NCBI RefSeq assembly: GCF_008274585.1
Contig: NZ_VTRT01000012.1
Coordinates: 1-49,025, forward strand
DNA length: 49,025 nt
Source of the DNA: Pedobacter sp. BS3
Lineage (GTDB): Bacteria > Bacteroidota > Bacteroidia > Sphingobacteriales > Sphingobacteriaceae
Direction of reading: 5' to 3'
Position numbers and translations under genes: made by a program. This document shows, one piece after another, positions 35,610 to 43,664 of this stretch. Below the pieces are notes generated by a model, which worked only from the letters and a program-made list of their open reading frames with translations, did no database searches and was not told the origin of the DNA. The first letter of the stretch is position 1. Each line of letters opens with the position of its first letter.

Positions 35610-36700
35610 TACTGAATTACTACAATATGGTATGTCATGGAAGCAGGATCCTTAACGGTGCTGCTGGCATTGAAGAATTTCACTTCAACAGTACCTGCTG
35701 CCGATACCCGGCAATAGGAAATGATCACCCCGTCGGGCAAAGCAACATCCGGCGATACCGTAACCACCGGTTTAAGACCGATTGATGCACCGGAAACCGC
35801 AAAAGTCTGTATAGAGGCTTCCCCTGCCGGGATAGCCGGAACATCCTTAACCACCGAAGCCTTGAGCACATTGGTTATTACTGAGCCGCCCTGTCCCAGG
35901 ATGACATCGCCATTCACATGCAGCTTAGCGCCCGGATTGGATGTGGCTATACCTACATTCCCGGTAGATTTTACCCGCATGCGCTCGGTGCCCTTGGTTC
36001 CCACTACAAAATCCTTCTCATCCCGCGTGCCAATATAAGTTCCGCCTGTACCGCTGGCAGCCGGAGTGGTAGCGCTGTTACCCGTTAACAACCAACTGTC
36101 TGAACTGCCGCCTGATTTCAGGTTGGCAACCAGTTGCCAGCCGCCGGTAGTTTTAGTATATACATCAGCGGTCAGGTTATCCAGGTAATAATCGCCGGTT
36201 ATGCCTAACGTTTCTACAGGCGAGTTACTATCGGTATACCATTTGGCGCCATTTTCTCCGGGGTCTCCCTTCTCGCCTTTTTCTCCCTTGTCGCCCTTAT
36301 CACCCTTTGCTCCGGCGGGGCCGGCCGGGCCAGCTGGGCCCGGAGGTCCGACCAGGCTTGATGCATCGGTCGACAGATCCGTCCATTTATTATCCAGCCA
36401 GTAGTTGAATTTATTTTTATCTGTATTATAGATGAGTAAGCCGTTTATGCCGGTATTAGTAACACCATCGGCCTGAAGGCTGTTACGCTGAAGCTCTGTT
36501 AACCGCGGAATCAACAGGCCCTTGGCCGTAGAATATATATCGAGTATTGCTTTGCTGTTAGGTGTTTCTGTACCAATGCCTACAGCGCCTGTCTGAGCAT
36601 GCACACGCATACCCGTAAGTATAAAAACCAGCAGCATGCATTGAAATATAACCGGCTTTACAGGCGCAGCACCTCCTATTTTGCCAATATTTTTTCTCAT
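35609..36700 (-). CDS. Exported collagen-like surface protein
   Basis: This 363-residue protein has a signal peptide ending near VHAQ (residue 36). An N-terminal region (GIGTETPNSKAILDIYSTAKGLLIPRLT) is typical of Bacteroidota tail-fibre-like surface proteins. Twelve Gly-X-Y triplets follow at residues 118-153 (GPP/GPA changing to GDK/GEK), then a second fibre-like motif (GNVGIATSNPGAKLHVNGD) and a beta-rich C-terminus. Gly-X-Y tracts imply a trimeric collagen-like rod. No type IX sorting domain is seen on this protein. It is the first gene of the operon, translationally coupled to the CHU_C gene. Confidence 0.82.
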   Translation of the reverse strand: MRKNIGKIGGAAPVKPVIFQCMLLVFILTGMRVHAQTGAVGIGTETPNSKAILDIYSTAKGLLIPRLTELQRNSLQADGVTNTGINGLLIYNTDKNKFNYWLDNKWTDLSTDASSLVGPPGPAGPAGPAGAKGDKGDKGEKGEKGDPGENGAKWYTDSNSPVETLGITGDYYLDNLTADVYTKTTGGWQLVANLKSGGSSDSWLLTGNSATTPAASGTGGTYIGTRDEKDFVVGTKGTERMRVKSTGNVGIATSNPGAKLHVNGDVILGQGGSVITNVLKASVVKDVPAIPAGEASIQTFAVSGASIGLKPVVTVSPDVALPDGVIISYCRVSAAGTVEVKFFNASSTVKDPASMTYHIVVIQ

Positions 36701-36885
36701 AAATTATTGTACTGTTATTCTGTGTGGAAACCTAATAACTTTATTACCCATCAGTATAAATAATTAATACCAGGCATTAATACCGCATTAGCCCCTAAAA
36801 TGTTACATTTTTCTTCACTTTGGTTAAAAACAGTAGGCTGTTAGCTATAAATACCTTAATTTAGCCGGATTATCAAACTTCAATA

Positions 36886-37731
36886 ATGACTACAGACATC
36901 AAACATTTAGAAAGCATTGCCAGTCAGGTACGCAGAGACATTGTGCGCATGGTTCATGGCTGCCAATCAGGGCACCCGGGCGGCTCATTAGGATGCGCTG
37001 ACTTTTTTGTAGCTCTCTACTTCCATGTATTAAAACACAACAAAAACTTTAACATGGACGGTATTGGCGAAGACTTATTTTTTCTCTCTAACGGGCATAT
37101 ATCACCCGTGTGGTATAGCACATTAGCCCGTGCCGGCTATTTCCCGGTGAGCGAGCTTGCTACCTTCCGCAAGATAGATTCAAGATTGCAGGGACACCCC
37201 ACCACCCATGAACATCTTCCGGGCATACGCATTGCCTCCGGTTCATTAGGCCAGGGATTATCGGTTGCCATTGGCGCTGCACTGACCAAAAAGCTGAATA
37301 ACGATCCTCAACTGGTATTTTCTTTGCATGGCGATGGTGAATTACAGGAAGGACAAATATGGGAAGCCGCGATGTTTGCCCCGCACAATAAAGTGGATAA
37401 TCTGATCTCAACTATCGATGTGAACGGACAGCAAATAGACGGGCCGACAGAGAAAGTTTTATCGCTGGGAAGCCTGCGAGCTAAATTTGAAGCCTTCGGC
37501 TGGGATGTACTGGAAATGAACGGTAACGACATGACCGATATTATCCGGGTACTTGAGCTCGCTAAAAGCAAAACCGGTAAAGGCAAACCGATCTTAATAC
37601 TGATGCAAACTAATATGGGTCATGGTGTTGATTTCATGATGGGATCGCACAAATGGCACGGTGTTGCTCCAAATGACGAGCAACTGGAGCTGGCCCTCGG
37701 ACAATTAGAATGTACTTTAGGAGATTATTAA
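36886..37731 (+). CDS. Transketolase, N-terminal subunit
   Basis: This 281-residue half-enzyme carries the thiamine-diphosphate-binding domain: HGCQSGHPGGSLGCADFF, then SGSLGQGLSVAIGAAL and the ThDP motif GDGELQEGQIWEAAMFA-HNKVDN. Split transketolases, coded as two adjacent genes, are common in Bacteroidota. It acts in the non-oxidative pentose phosphate pathway. A TAATTTAG at 36857-36864 is a possible -7 box. The C-terminal subunit follows after a 70-bp gap that contains a short heptamer array. Confidence 0.93.
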   Translation: MTTDIKHLESIASQVRRDIVRMVHGCQSGHPGGSLGCADFFVALYFHVLKHNKNFNMDGIGEDLFFLSNGHISPVWYSTLARAGYFPVSELATFRKIDSRLQGHPTTHEHLPGIRIASGSLGQGLSVAIGAALTKKLNNDPQLVFSLHGDGELQEGQIWEAAMFAPHNKVDNLISTIDVNGQQIDGPTEKVLSLGSLRAKFEAFGWDVLEMNGNDMTDIIRVLELAKSKTGKGKPILILMQTNMGHGVDFMMGSHKWHGVAPNDEQLELALGQLECTLGDY

Positions 37732-37766
37732 TTCATATCTTATTGCGTCGTGCCGTTGTTTAGAAC

Positions 37767-37801
37767 CAATTGGCAATACGCAATACCGCAATTTGCAACT
37801 A
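37767..37801. repeat. Heptamer array between the transketolase genes
   Basis: CAA-headed units begin at 37767, 37774, 37781, 37789 and 37796. An imperfect inverted arm (TTG-type) can be seen at about 37743-37762. Confidence 0.65.
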
Positions 37802-38758
37802 ATGAAAAAATATACATATACAGAAAAAAAAGATACCCGTTCAGGCTTCGGCGCCGGCTTACTGGAAGCCGGTAAGAAAAACAGCAATGTGGTGGCCCTA
37901 TGCGCCGATCTGGTTGGCTCATTAAAAATGAATGATTTTATTAAAGAGTTCCCGGAGCGTTTTATACAAACAGGAATTGCAGAGGCCAACATGATGGGCA
38001 TTGCCGCGGGCATGACCATTGGCGGTAAAATTCCCTATACCGGAACGTTCGCCAACTTTTCTACCGGTCGTGTGTACGACCAGATACGCCAGTCAATAGC
38101 CTACTCTGGTAAAAACGTAAAAATATGCGCTTCGCATGCCGGTTTAACCCTGGGTGAGGACGGCGCTACACACCAGATACTGGAAGATATCGGCTTAATG
38201 AAAATGCTTCCGGGTATGACCGTGATCAACACCTGCGATTACAACCAGACCAAAGCGGCCACCATTGCCATAGCCGATTACGAAGGTCCGGTATACCTCC
38301 GCTTTGGACGACCTGTTATCCCGGTATTTACCGACCCTGATCAGAAATTTGAAATTGGCAAAGCCTGGATGGTGAACGAAGGTACCGATGTGAGCATCTT
38401 TGCTACCGGTCACCTGGTATGGAAAGCCATAGAAGCCGGTGAAAAACTGGCAGAGATGGGTATCAATGCCGAGATCATCAATATACATACCATTAAACCG
38501 CTTGATGAGGAGGCCGTACTGAAATCGGCCGCTAAAACCGGCTGTGTGGTTACCGCCGAAGAGCATAACCGCCTGGGTGGCCTGGGCGACAGTATTGCCC
38601 AGGTGCTGGCAACACACCTGCCAACACCACAGGAATATGTTGCTGTGAATGATTCGTTCGGCGAAAGCGGTACGCCAGACCAGCTGATGAAAAAATATGG
38701 GCTGGAAGCCGATAACATCGTTGAAGCCGTGCAAAAAGTAATGAAGCGTAAAGCATAA
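37802..38758 (+). CDS. Transketolase, C-terminal subunit
   Basis: This 318-residue protein holds the pyrimidine-binding and C-terminal domains: GFGAGLLEAGKKNSNVVALCADL, RFIQTGIAEANMMGIAAGM, and HAGLTLGEDGATHQILEDIGLM with the conserved aspartate and histidine. The final third (DVSIFATGHLVWKAIEAGEKL to EEHNRLGGLGD) matches the transketolase C-domain. ATG at 37802 is chosen over an in-frame TTG at 37793. A terminator follows at 38770-38808. Confidence 0.93.
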   Translation: MKKYTYTEKKDTRSGFGAGLLEAGKKNSNVVALCADLVGSLKMNDFIKEFPERFIQTGIAEANMMGIAAGMTIGGKIPYTGTFANFSTGRVYDQIRQSIAYSGKNVKICASHAGLTLGEDGATHQILEDIGLMKMLPGMTVINTCDYNQTKAATIAIADYEGPVYLRFGRPVIPVFTDPDQKFEIGKAWMVNEGTDVSIFATGHLVWKAIEAGEKLAEMGINAEIINIHTIKPLDEEAVLKSAAKTGCVVTAEEHNRLGGLGDSIAQVLATHLPTPQEYVAVNDSFGESGTPDQLMKKYGLEADNIVEAVQKVMKRKA

Positions 38759-38769
38759 ACGTTAAAACA

Positions 38770-38808
38770 AAAACGTCCCGTATACTTTTAACCTATACGG
38801 GGCGTTTT
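38770..38808 (+). terminator. Terminator of the transketolase operon
   Basis: A 13-bp stem with one G-T pair, A run before and TTTT after. It lies about 12 bp after the transketolase stop and ends just before the sigma-factor ATG. Confidence 0.85.
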
Positions 38809-38816
38809 AACAAACC

Positions 38817-39365
38817 ATGCAGATAGAGGACGCTGACATACTTGAAAAATTCCAGAATGAACGCACACGGAATGAGGCGTTCAACCTTCTCCTAAAAAAA
38901 TACCAGCAAAAAATCTATTGGCACATCCGCCGCCTGGTCATAGACCATGACGATGCTGATGACCTGGTGCAGGAAGTATTTATCAAGGTATGGAAAAACC
39001 TTTCCGGCTTCCGTAATGATTCGCAATTATATACCTGGATCTATCGCATTGCCACCAACGAATCCATTACCTTTCTGAATCGTAAAAAGCAGCGGAATAA
39101 CATCCCGCTGGAAGATATTAATCCCGAGCTGGCAGGATCATTAAGAGCCGGCAGCTATTTTAACGGTGATAAAGCCCAGATGAAACTGCAGCAGGCCATA
39201 CTGACACTGCCCGACAAACAACGGCTGGTGTTTAACATGAAATACTTCGACGACATGAAATATGAGGATATTTCTGCCGTACTCGGAACCAGCGTAGGAG
39301 CCCTGAAAGCCTCTTTTCACCTGGCCGTAAAAAAAATAGAGCAATACCTGCTCAGTAAAGATTAA
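38817..39365 (+). CDS. ECF-type RNA polymerase sigma factor
   Basis: This 182-residue sigma factor has region 2 (DHDDADDLVQEVFIKVWKNLSGFRNDSQLYTWIYRIATNESITFLNRKK) and region 4 (LPDKQRLVFNMKYFDDMKYEDISAVLGTSVGALKASFHLAVKKI). The pair that follows, a single-pass membrane protein and a small exported protein, is what one expects of an ECF sigma with its anti-sigma and sensor. The start lies only 8 bp after the transketolase terminator, so its promoter must overlap that region or it depends on read-through. Confidence 0.92.
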   Translation: MQIEDADILEKFQNERTRNEAFNLLLKKYQQKIYWHIRRLVIDHDDADDLVQEVFIKVWKNLSGFRNDSQLYTWIYRIATNESITFLNRKKQRNNIPLEDINPELAGSLRAGSYFNGDKAQMKLQQAILTLPDKQRLVFNMKYFDDMKYEDISAVLGTSVGALKASFHLAVKKIEQYLLSKD

Positions 39366-39396
39366 ACCTTTGGCATCCAAAACTATCTGTTAAAAT

Positions 39397-40017
39397 ATGG
39401 ATCTGGATAATTTACATGATGATTGGAAACAAGCCGCTCCGAACCTGGCCGTTTTGCAGGGTAGTAATCCATATACGGTTCCTGAAGGATATTTTGCCGA
39501 ACTGGAACAAAAGATTACCAGCCAGTGTACTATTCAGCCATTTTTAACAGACGGTGGATTCTCATTGCCCGGGAATTATTTTGATGAGTTGCCTTCGCGG
39601 ATAGAAGCCGCCATATATGCCGATACGCTGAAACAGGAAATTACCGCAGACGGGTTTGCCGTGCCTGCCGGGTACTTTGATACACTCGAACGATCTGTAC
39701 AAAATAAAATACAACCTGTCAGTAAGCATGGCAAAGTTCGCAGGCTTTATCAATCGTGGATGAGCTATGCCGCGGCCGCCTGTATCACTATTGCCACAGT
39801 TGCCGGTATTTATTTCAACTACCAGCAACATTCCATCGAAGCCCAAATGGCTAAGATCCCCGAACAGGAGATCATCAATTACCTTGAGCTTCATACCGAT
39901 GCGGGCGACATCACAACCATTGTAAATAATATCGATCCGACAGCCGATATTTTTAACAGCAGTGAAATGATCAGCGATCAGGAATTAAGCGATTATTTAG
40001 AACAAACAGCATTATAA
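39397..40017 (+). CDS. Single-pass membrane protein with GYF repeats, candidate anti-sigma factor
   Basis: This 206-residue protein has one membrane helix at about residues 124-141, so residues 1-120 are probably cytoplasmic. The cytoplasmic part has three spaced copies of a P-x-(G)-Y-F-x-x-L motif (residues 25-40, 55-69, 87-101: VPEGYFAEL, LPGNYFDEL, VPAGYFDTL). The C-terminal periplasmic part repeats an acidic QE-x-x-x-YLE motif (about 157-164 and 195-202). Position directly after an ECF sigma gene suggests the anti-sigma role. No zinc-binding HxxxCxxC motif is seen. Confidence 0.65.
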   Translation: MDLDNLHDDWKQAAPNLAVLQGSNPYTVPEGYFAELEQKITSQCTIQPFLTDGGFSLPGNYFDELPSRIEAAIYADTLKQEITADGFAVPAGYFDTLERSVQNKIQPVSKHGKVRRLYQSWMSYAAAACITIATVAGIYFNYQQHSIEAQMAKIPEQEIINYLELHTDAGDITTIVNNIDPTADIFNSSEMISDQELSDYLEQTAL

Positions 40018-40029
40018 GGAGCAGTGACG

Positions 40030-40446
40030 ATGAGATTGAGCATAATAATTCTTTTTGTATGTAGCCTGGTAACAACTACAAGCCTGTATGCACAACCCGG
40101 CAAGGCTAAAAAAATTGATATGCTGAAAATTGCATACCTTACCAAACGCCTTGACCTGAACGAAGAGCAGGCAAAACAATTCTGGCCGGTTTATAATAAT
40201 TATCAAAACGAGCTGGGTGCACTTATACGTGAAAAACGCCTGAGCAGCATCAAAAAGACCAAAGGCCCGGATACCGGCCTGGATGATGAGCTTACGTTTG
40301 AAAGCAGGATACTGGATCTGCGGAAACACTACCGTAATGAATTTAAACGCATACTGCCGCCCGAAAAAATAGCCACTTTATTCAGGGCCGAACGTGAATT
40401 CAGAGAACAGCTTATTGAAGAGCTGAAGCAGCGGCGAAAAAAGTAA
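40030..40446 (+). CDS. Small exported protein, Spy/CpxP-like sensor candidate
   Basis: This 138-residue protein has a signal peptide ending near LYAQ (residue 23) and a helical, highly charged mature part. LTKRLDLNEEQAKQFWPVYNNYQNELGAL resembles the LTxxQ-type helices of Spy/CpxP proteins. Comparable genes next to ECF sigma operons in Flavobacteria are called sensors of ECF-type sigma factors. ATG at 40030 is preferred to GTG at 40024 and is preceded by AAGGAG overlapping the upstream stop, suggesting coupled translation. Confidence 0.7.
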   Translation: MRLSIIILFVCSLVTTTSLYAQPGKAKKIDMLKIAYLTKRLDLNEEQAKQFWPVYNNYQNELGALIREKRLSSIKKTKGPDTGLDDELTFESRILDLRKHYRNEFKRILPPEKIATLFRAEREFREQLIEELKQRRKK

Positions 40447-40468
40447 TATTCTCCAACTGGCGAATTTG

Positions 40469-40476
40469 TATTTTTG
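40469..40476 (+). promoter_or_regulatory. TATTTTTG box at the start of the aminotransferase gene
   Basis: A perfect TANNTTTG -7 element ends 4 bp before the ATG at 40481. If used, transcription would begin at or just inside the start codon, giving a leaderless mRNA. The matching -33 element is weak. Confidence 0.4.
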
Positions 40477-40480
40477 CACA

Positions 40481-41665
40481 ATGCTTACCAACCGCCAGCT
40501 TTTCCTGCTTAATACCGCACAAACATCATCTTCTCCACGGTTGCTTGAAGTAGAGCGGGCAGAAGGAATTTATCTGTACGATCCCGCCGGTAAATCTTAT
40601 ATGGATTTAGTTTCGGGCTTTGCCGTAAGCAATGTAGGGCACCGGCATCCGCAGGTGTTAAGTGCTATCCATGAGCAATTAGACAGATACATGCATGTAA
40701 CGGTATACGGCGAGTTTATACAAAGTCCGCAGGTAAAATTTGCAGAGAAGCTGACCGCTGTGCTTCCCAAAAGCTTAAACGCTGTTTATTTTGTTAATTC
40801 CGGTGCAGAGGCAACCGAAGGCGCTTTAAAGCTGGCCAAACGCTACACCGGCCGCAGCAAGATCATATCCTGTTTCAACTCATACCATGGCAGCACCCAG
40901 GGTGCGCTCAGTGTGATGGGCAATGAACATTACAAACAGGCTTACCGCCCTTTGCTGCCCGATGTTTATTTCATCCATTATAATAATATTCCTGACTTAG
41001 CGCTTATTGATACCGATACCGCCTGTGTGATCTTAGAGACCATACAAGGCGAAGCCGGCGTCCGTGTACCATCGGCAGCATACATGCAGGCCCTGCGCCA
41101 GCGCTGCACAGAAACAGGCGCTTTATTGATCATGGATGAAATACAGACCGGTTTTGGTCGCACCGGCACCTTATTCGGTTTTGAGCAAACAGGCATTGTA
41201 CCCGATGTTTTATTACTTGCCAAAGGCATGGGCGGCGGCATGCCAATAGGTGCGTTCATTGCAGATAAAACCATTATGGACTGCCTGAAAGAGAACCCGA
41301 TACTGGGCCACATTACCACATTCGGCGGTCACCCGGTATCTTGTGCCGCCGGTTTAGCGGCCCTGAATATTATTTTAGAGGAAAAGCTTTTTGCCGATGT
41401 CCCAGCCAAAGAAAAGCTGTTCCGGGAACTGCTTGATCATCCGCTCATTAAAGAGATCCGCGGAAGCGGCTTGTTACTGGCTATCCAGTTAGAAACCTTT
41501 GACCAAGTTGAAACCGTCAGCAGGTTATGTCTTGATAACGGCCTGATCATCGACTGGTTTTTACACTGCGATACGGCATTACGCATCGCTCCCCCACTTA
41601 CTATTACCCGTGAAGAGATCAGGGAAGCTTGTGCCAGGATCATTCGGGCGTTGGATATGCTGTAG
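40481..41665 (+). CDS. Class III PLP-dependent aminotransferase (acetylornithine/aspartate type)
   Basis: This 394-residue class III (ornithine-type) aminotransferase has PLP-site residues in VNSGAEATEGALKLAKRY (phosphate contact), LIMDEIQTGFGRTG (PLP-binding D) and LLAKGMGGGMPIGAF (Schiff-base K). Length and sequence style fit acetylornithine aminotransferase-like enzymes, but no arginine genes are near, so the amino donor is uncertain. ATG at 40481 is preferred to an upstream non-ATG start. It follows the sigma operon by 34 bp and carries its own -7-like box. Confidence 0.85.
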   Translation: MLTNRQLFLLNTAQTSSSPRLLEVERAEGIYLYDPAGKSYMDLVSGFAVSNVGHRHPQVLSAIHEQLDRYMHVTVYGEFIQSPQVKFAEKLTAVLPKSLNAVYFVNSGAEATEGALKLAKRYTGRSKIISCFNSYHGSTQGALSVMGNEHYKQAYRPLLPDVYFIHYNNIPDLALIDTDTACVILETIQGEAGVRVPSAAYMQALRQRCTETGALLIMDEIQTGFGRTGTLFGFEQTGIVPDVLLLAKGMGGGMPIGAFIADKTIMDCLKENPILGHITTFGGHPVSCAAGLAALNIILEEKLFADVPAKEKLFRELLDHPLIKEIRGSGLLLAIQLETFDQVETVSRLCLDNGLIIDWFLHCDTALRIAPPLTITREEIREACARIIRALDML

Positions 41666-41722
41666 CCTGACCAGGGCACTGCCGCTTTATGAAAAGACCT
41701 TCAGGCTAAGCAAAAAATTACA

Positions 41723-42508
41723 TCACGCTGTAACCGCACGGTCTAAATGCACATACCCGCCATCTACATGAATAAGCTGACCGGTGGTATGGCTGGATCT
41801 TTCTGAAAGTAAAAAAACAGCAGTATCGCCAATTTCTTCCGACGTGGTCATACGCCTTCCCAACGGAATTAACGCGTTTATCTTTTTAAGCTGCTCTTCC
41901 GGATTGGGCAACGATTGAATCCAGCGACCGTATAAAGGCGTAAAACATTCGGCAACAATAATGGCGTTTACCCGGATGCCATATTTTAATAATTCCACCG
42001 CCCATTCGCGGGTTAACGCGTTACGTGCCCCGTTTGATGCCGCGTAGCCGGACGTTCCACCCTGACCGGTTTCGGCGGTTTTAGAACCGATATTGATAAT
42101 GGCTCCCTTTGTTTTTTTAAGCTCGCTAATCGCGTAATGGGTTACCAGGTAATAATGTGTCAGGCTTTTGTGCAGCGAATCCATAAACTGCTGATATGTT
42201 CCATGCTCCAGACTCACACTATCGTTTACACCGGCGTTATTCACCAATCCGTCAATACGGCCCAGCATAGCCACAACAGCCTTAACGGCCCGTTCACATT
42301 CCTGCGGCTGGGTGAGTTCGGCGGTTACCTGGAAAGCACGCTTACCGGTAGCTTCAATTTCAGCAATGGTTTTCAGGTTATCCTGCTCGTTCCGGCCTAT
42401 AATTACAGGAATTGCGTCCTCACGTGCCAGGGCTTTTACAATGCCCTCGCCTATTCCTTTGGCACCGCCGGTAACCACTACTACCTTATCCTTAAGATTT
42501 AAGTCCAT
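41723..42508 (-). CDS. SDR oxidoreductase, candidate L-fucose/L-rhamnose dehydrogenase
   Basis: This 261-residue classical short-chain dehydrogenase has the cofactor motif VVTGGAKGIGEG, NNAG in LVNNAGVND, a serine in NIGSKTAE and catalytic YxxxN (SGYAASNGARN; N replaces the usual K). That Y-x-x-x-N is an oddity and may lower or change activity, or S/Y may be aligned slightly differently. It lies 34 bp after the FAH-family gene and probably belongs to the sugar cluster. ATG at 42508 replaces an upstream TTG. Confidence 0.8.
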   Translation of the reverse strand: MDLNLKDKVVVVTGGAKGIGEGIVKALAREDAIPVIIGRNEQDNLKTIAEIEATGKRAFQVTAELTQPQECERAVKAVVAMLGRIDGLVNNAGVNDSVSLEHGTYQQFMDSLHKSLTHYYLVTHYAISELKKTKGAIINIGSKTAETGQGGTSGYAASNGARNALTREWAVELLKYGIRVNAIIVAECFTPLYGRWIQSLPNPEEQLKKINALIPLGRRMTTSEEIGDTAVFLLSERSSHTTGQLIHVDGGYVHLDRAVTA

Positions 42509-42542
42509 AATCAATAATATCAGTCAAAAGGAAAAACCTCGA

Positions 42543-43394
42543 TTAACTATACGCTACCACTTCCTGCCGGGATTGTCCTAAGCCGTCAATGCCCAGCTCA
42601 ACTACATCGCCCGGTTTAAGGTAAACCTGTGGATTCATTCCCAAACCAACGCCTGCCGGTGTTCCGGTTGAAATAATATCGCCGGGAAGCAGCGTCATGA
42701 ACTGGCTCAGGTATGAAACCAGAAATGGGATTTTAAAAATAAACGTCGAGGTATTACCATCCTGCATGGTTTTACCATTAACTTTTAACCAAAGGCGCAA
42801 GTTATCCGGATTCGAAATCTCATCTTTAGTGGCCAGAAAAGGGCCTATCGGTGCGAAGGTATCACAGCCTTTACCCTTATCCCAGGTACCATTACGCTCT
42901 AACTGGAACGCCCGTTCAGAAACATCGTTATGCAGGCAATAACCGGCAACGTAATCCATTGCTTCCGCTTCGCTTACGTAACTCGCTTTTTTGCCAATCA
43001 CAAAGGCCAGCTCTACTTCCCAATCGGTTTTCTCCGATTTTTTGGGTATCACGATGTTGTCAAATGGGCCGACTAAGGCCGTAGTAGATTTCATGAACAG
43101 CACCGGTTCCGGCGGCAATGGTGCTCCCGTTTCATGGGCGTGGTCGGCATAATTCAGTCCAATGCACAGAATTTTTGAGGGACGTGCCACCGGCGAACCA
43201 ATCCGTGTGCCTTCTGCAAGTGGTACCAGCTTTGCTTTGCTGGTTTCGATAAAGGATGCCAGACGTGTTAAACCGTCCGTTTCAAAGAATTGCTCATTGA
43301 AATCCTCACCAAAAGCCGAGGCATCATAGTAAACATCATCCAGTATTACTCCCGGTTTTTCTTTATTCAGTGCTCCGTGTCGTATCAGTTTCAT
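42543..43394 (-). CDS. Fumarylacetoacetate hydrolase-family enzyme (2,4-diketo-3-deoxy-sugar-acid hydrolase type)
   Basis: This 283-residue FAH-fold hydrolase has metal-ligand residues in DWEVELAFVIGKK (E-x-E) and CLHNDVSER (D), plus the FMKSTTALVGP active-site loop and DIISTGTPAGVGLG. In the non-phosphorylating pathways for L-fucose and L-rhamnose, such enzymes cleave 2,4-diketo-3-deoxy acids to pyruvate and lactate. The SDR and mutarotase neighbours support that reading over a role in tyrosine breakdown. Confidence 0.85.
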   Translation of the reverse strand: MKLIRHGALNKEKPGVILDDVYYDASAFGEDFNEQFFETDGLTRLASFIETSKAKLVPLAEGTRIGSPVARPSKILCIGLNYADHAHETGAPLPPEPVLFMKSTTALVGPFDNIVIPKKSEKTDWEVELAFVIGKKASYVSEAEAMDYVAGYCLHNDVSERAFQLERNGTWDKGKGCDTFAPIGPFLATKDEISNPDNLRLWLKVNGKTMQDGNTSTFIFKIPFLVSYLSQFMTLLPGDIISTGTPAGVGLGMNPQVYLKPGDVVELGIDGLGQSRQEVVAYS

Positions 43395-43432
43395 ATTTTT
43401 TAATTATTTCAATTTAATAGAATCTTACAGTT

Positions 43433-43592
43433 GGAGGGTGTCTAAAAAGCTTTCGTCATCCCGATCCCGAAGTCTCGGGAGAGGGATCTCCGCCAGAAAT
43501 GCTTAGGAAGAAGATTTTGCTTCGCAGCTACTTCGTGGTCTCCTCCTAAGGTCGTCGAAATGACGCAGCTTTTTGACTTTTTAGACACTCTT
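43433..43592. mobile_element. MITE-like element B
   Basis: A non-coding ~160-bp element has inverted ends with a 12-bp perfect core, GTGTCTAAAAAG (43438-43449) and its complement (43577-43588). An inner pair CGTCATC / GATGACG-like and the palindrome TCCCGA-N4-TCGGGA (43465-43480) match features of element A. It lies between the FAH gene and the second SDR. No target duplication was identified. Confidence 0.7.
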
Positions 43593-43600
43593 TTTATTAA

Positions 43601-43621
43601 TACCGGATTTAAAATCCGGTA
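43601..43621. repeat. Perfect 10-bp palindrome beside element B
   Basis: TACCGGATTT and its complement are separated by one base. It is followed by a 23-bp stretch (43635-43657, GATTACAAAT then GAGCGAA) resembling part of the dispersed repeat at 1446-1466. Together with element B this fills the 270-bp gap 43395-43664. Confidence 0.7.
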
Positions 43622-43664
43622 CTATAGCCATCAGGATTACAAATCCCGATGAGCGAAATAGTTG

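Noticed and set aside
36201-36404. Plus-strand frame rich in S-P-F and G-P-A repeats
   Set aside because: It is the antisense of the Gly-X-Y tract of the collagen-like gene; the minus-strand gene has the signal peptide and operon context.
41664-41708. Inverted repeat TAGCCTGA / TCAGGCTA between the convergent aminotransferase and SDR genes as a terminator
   Set aside because: The arms are only 8 bp and about 30 bp apart with no T run, too weak to call.
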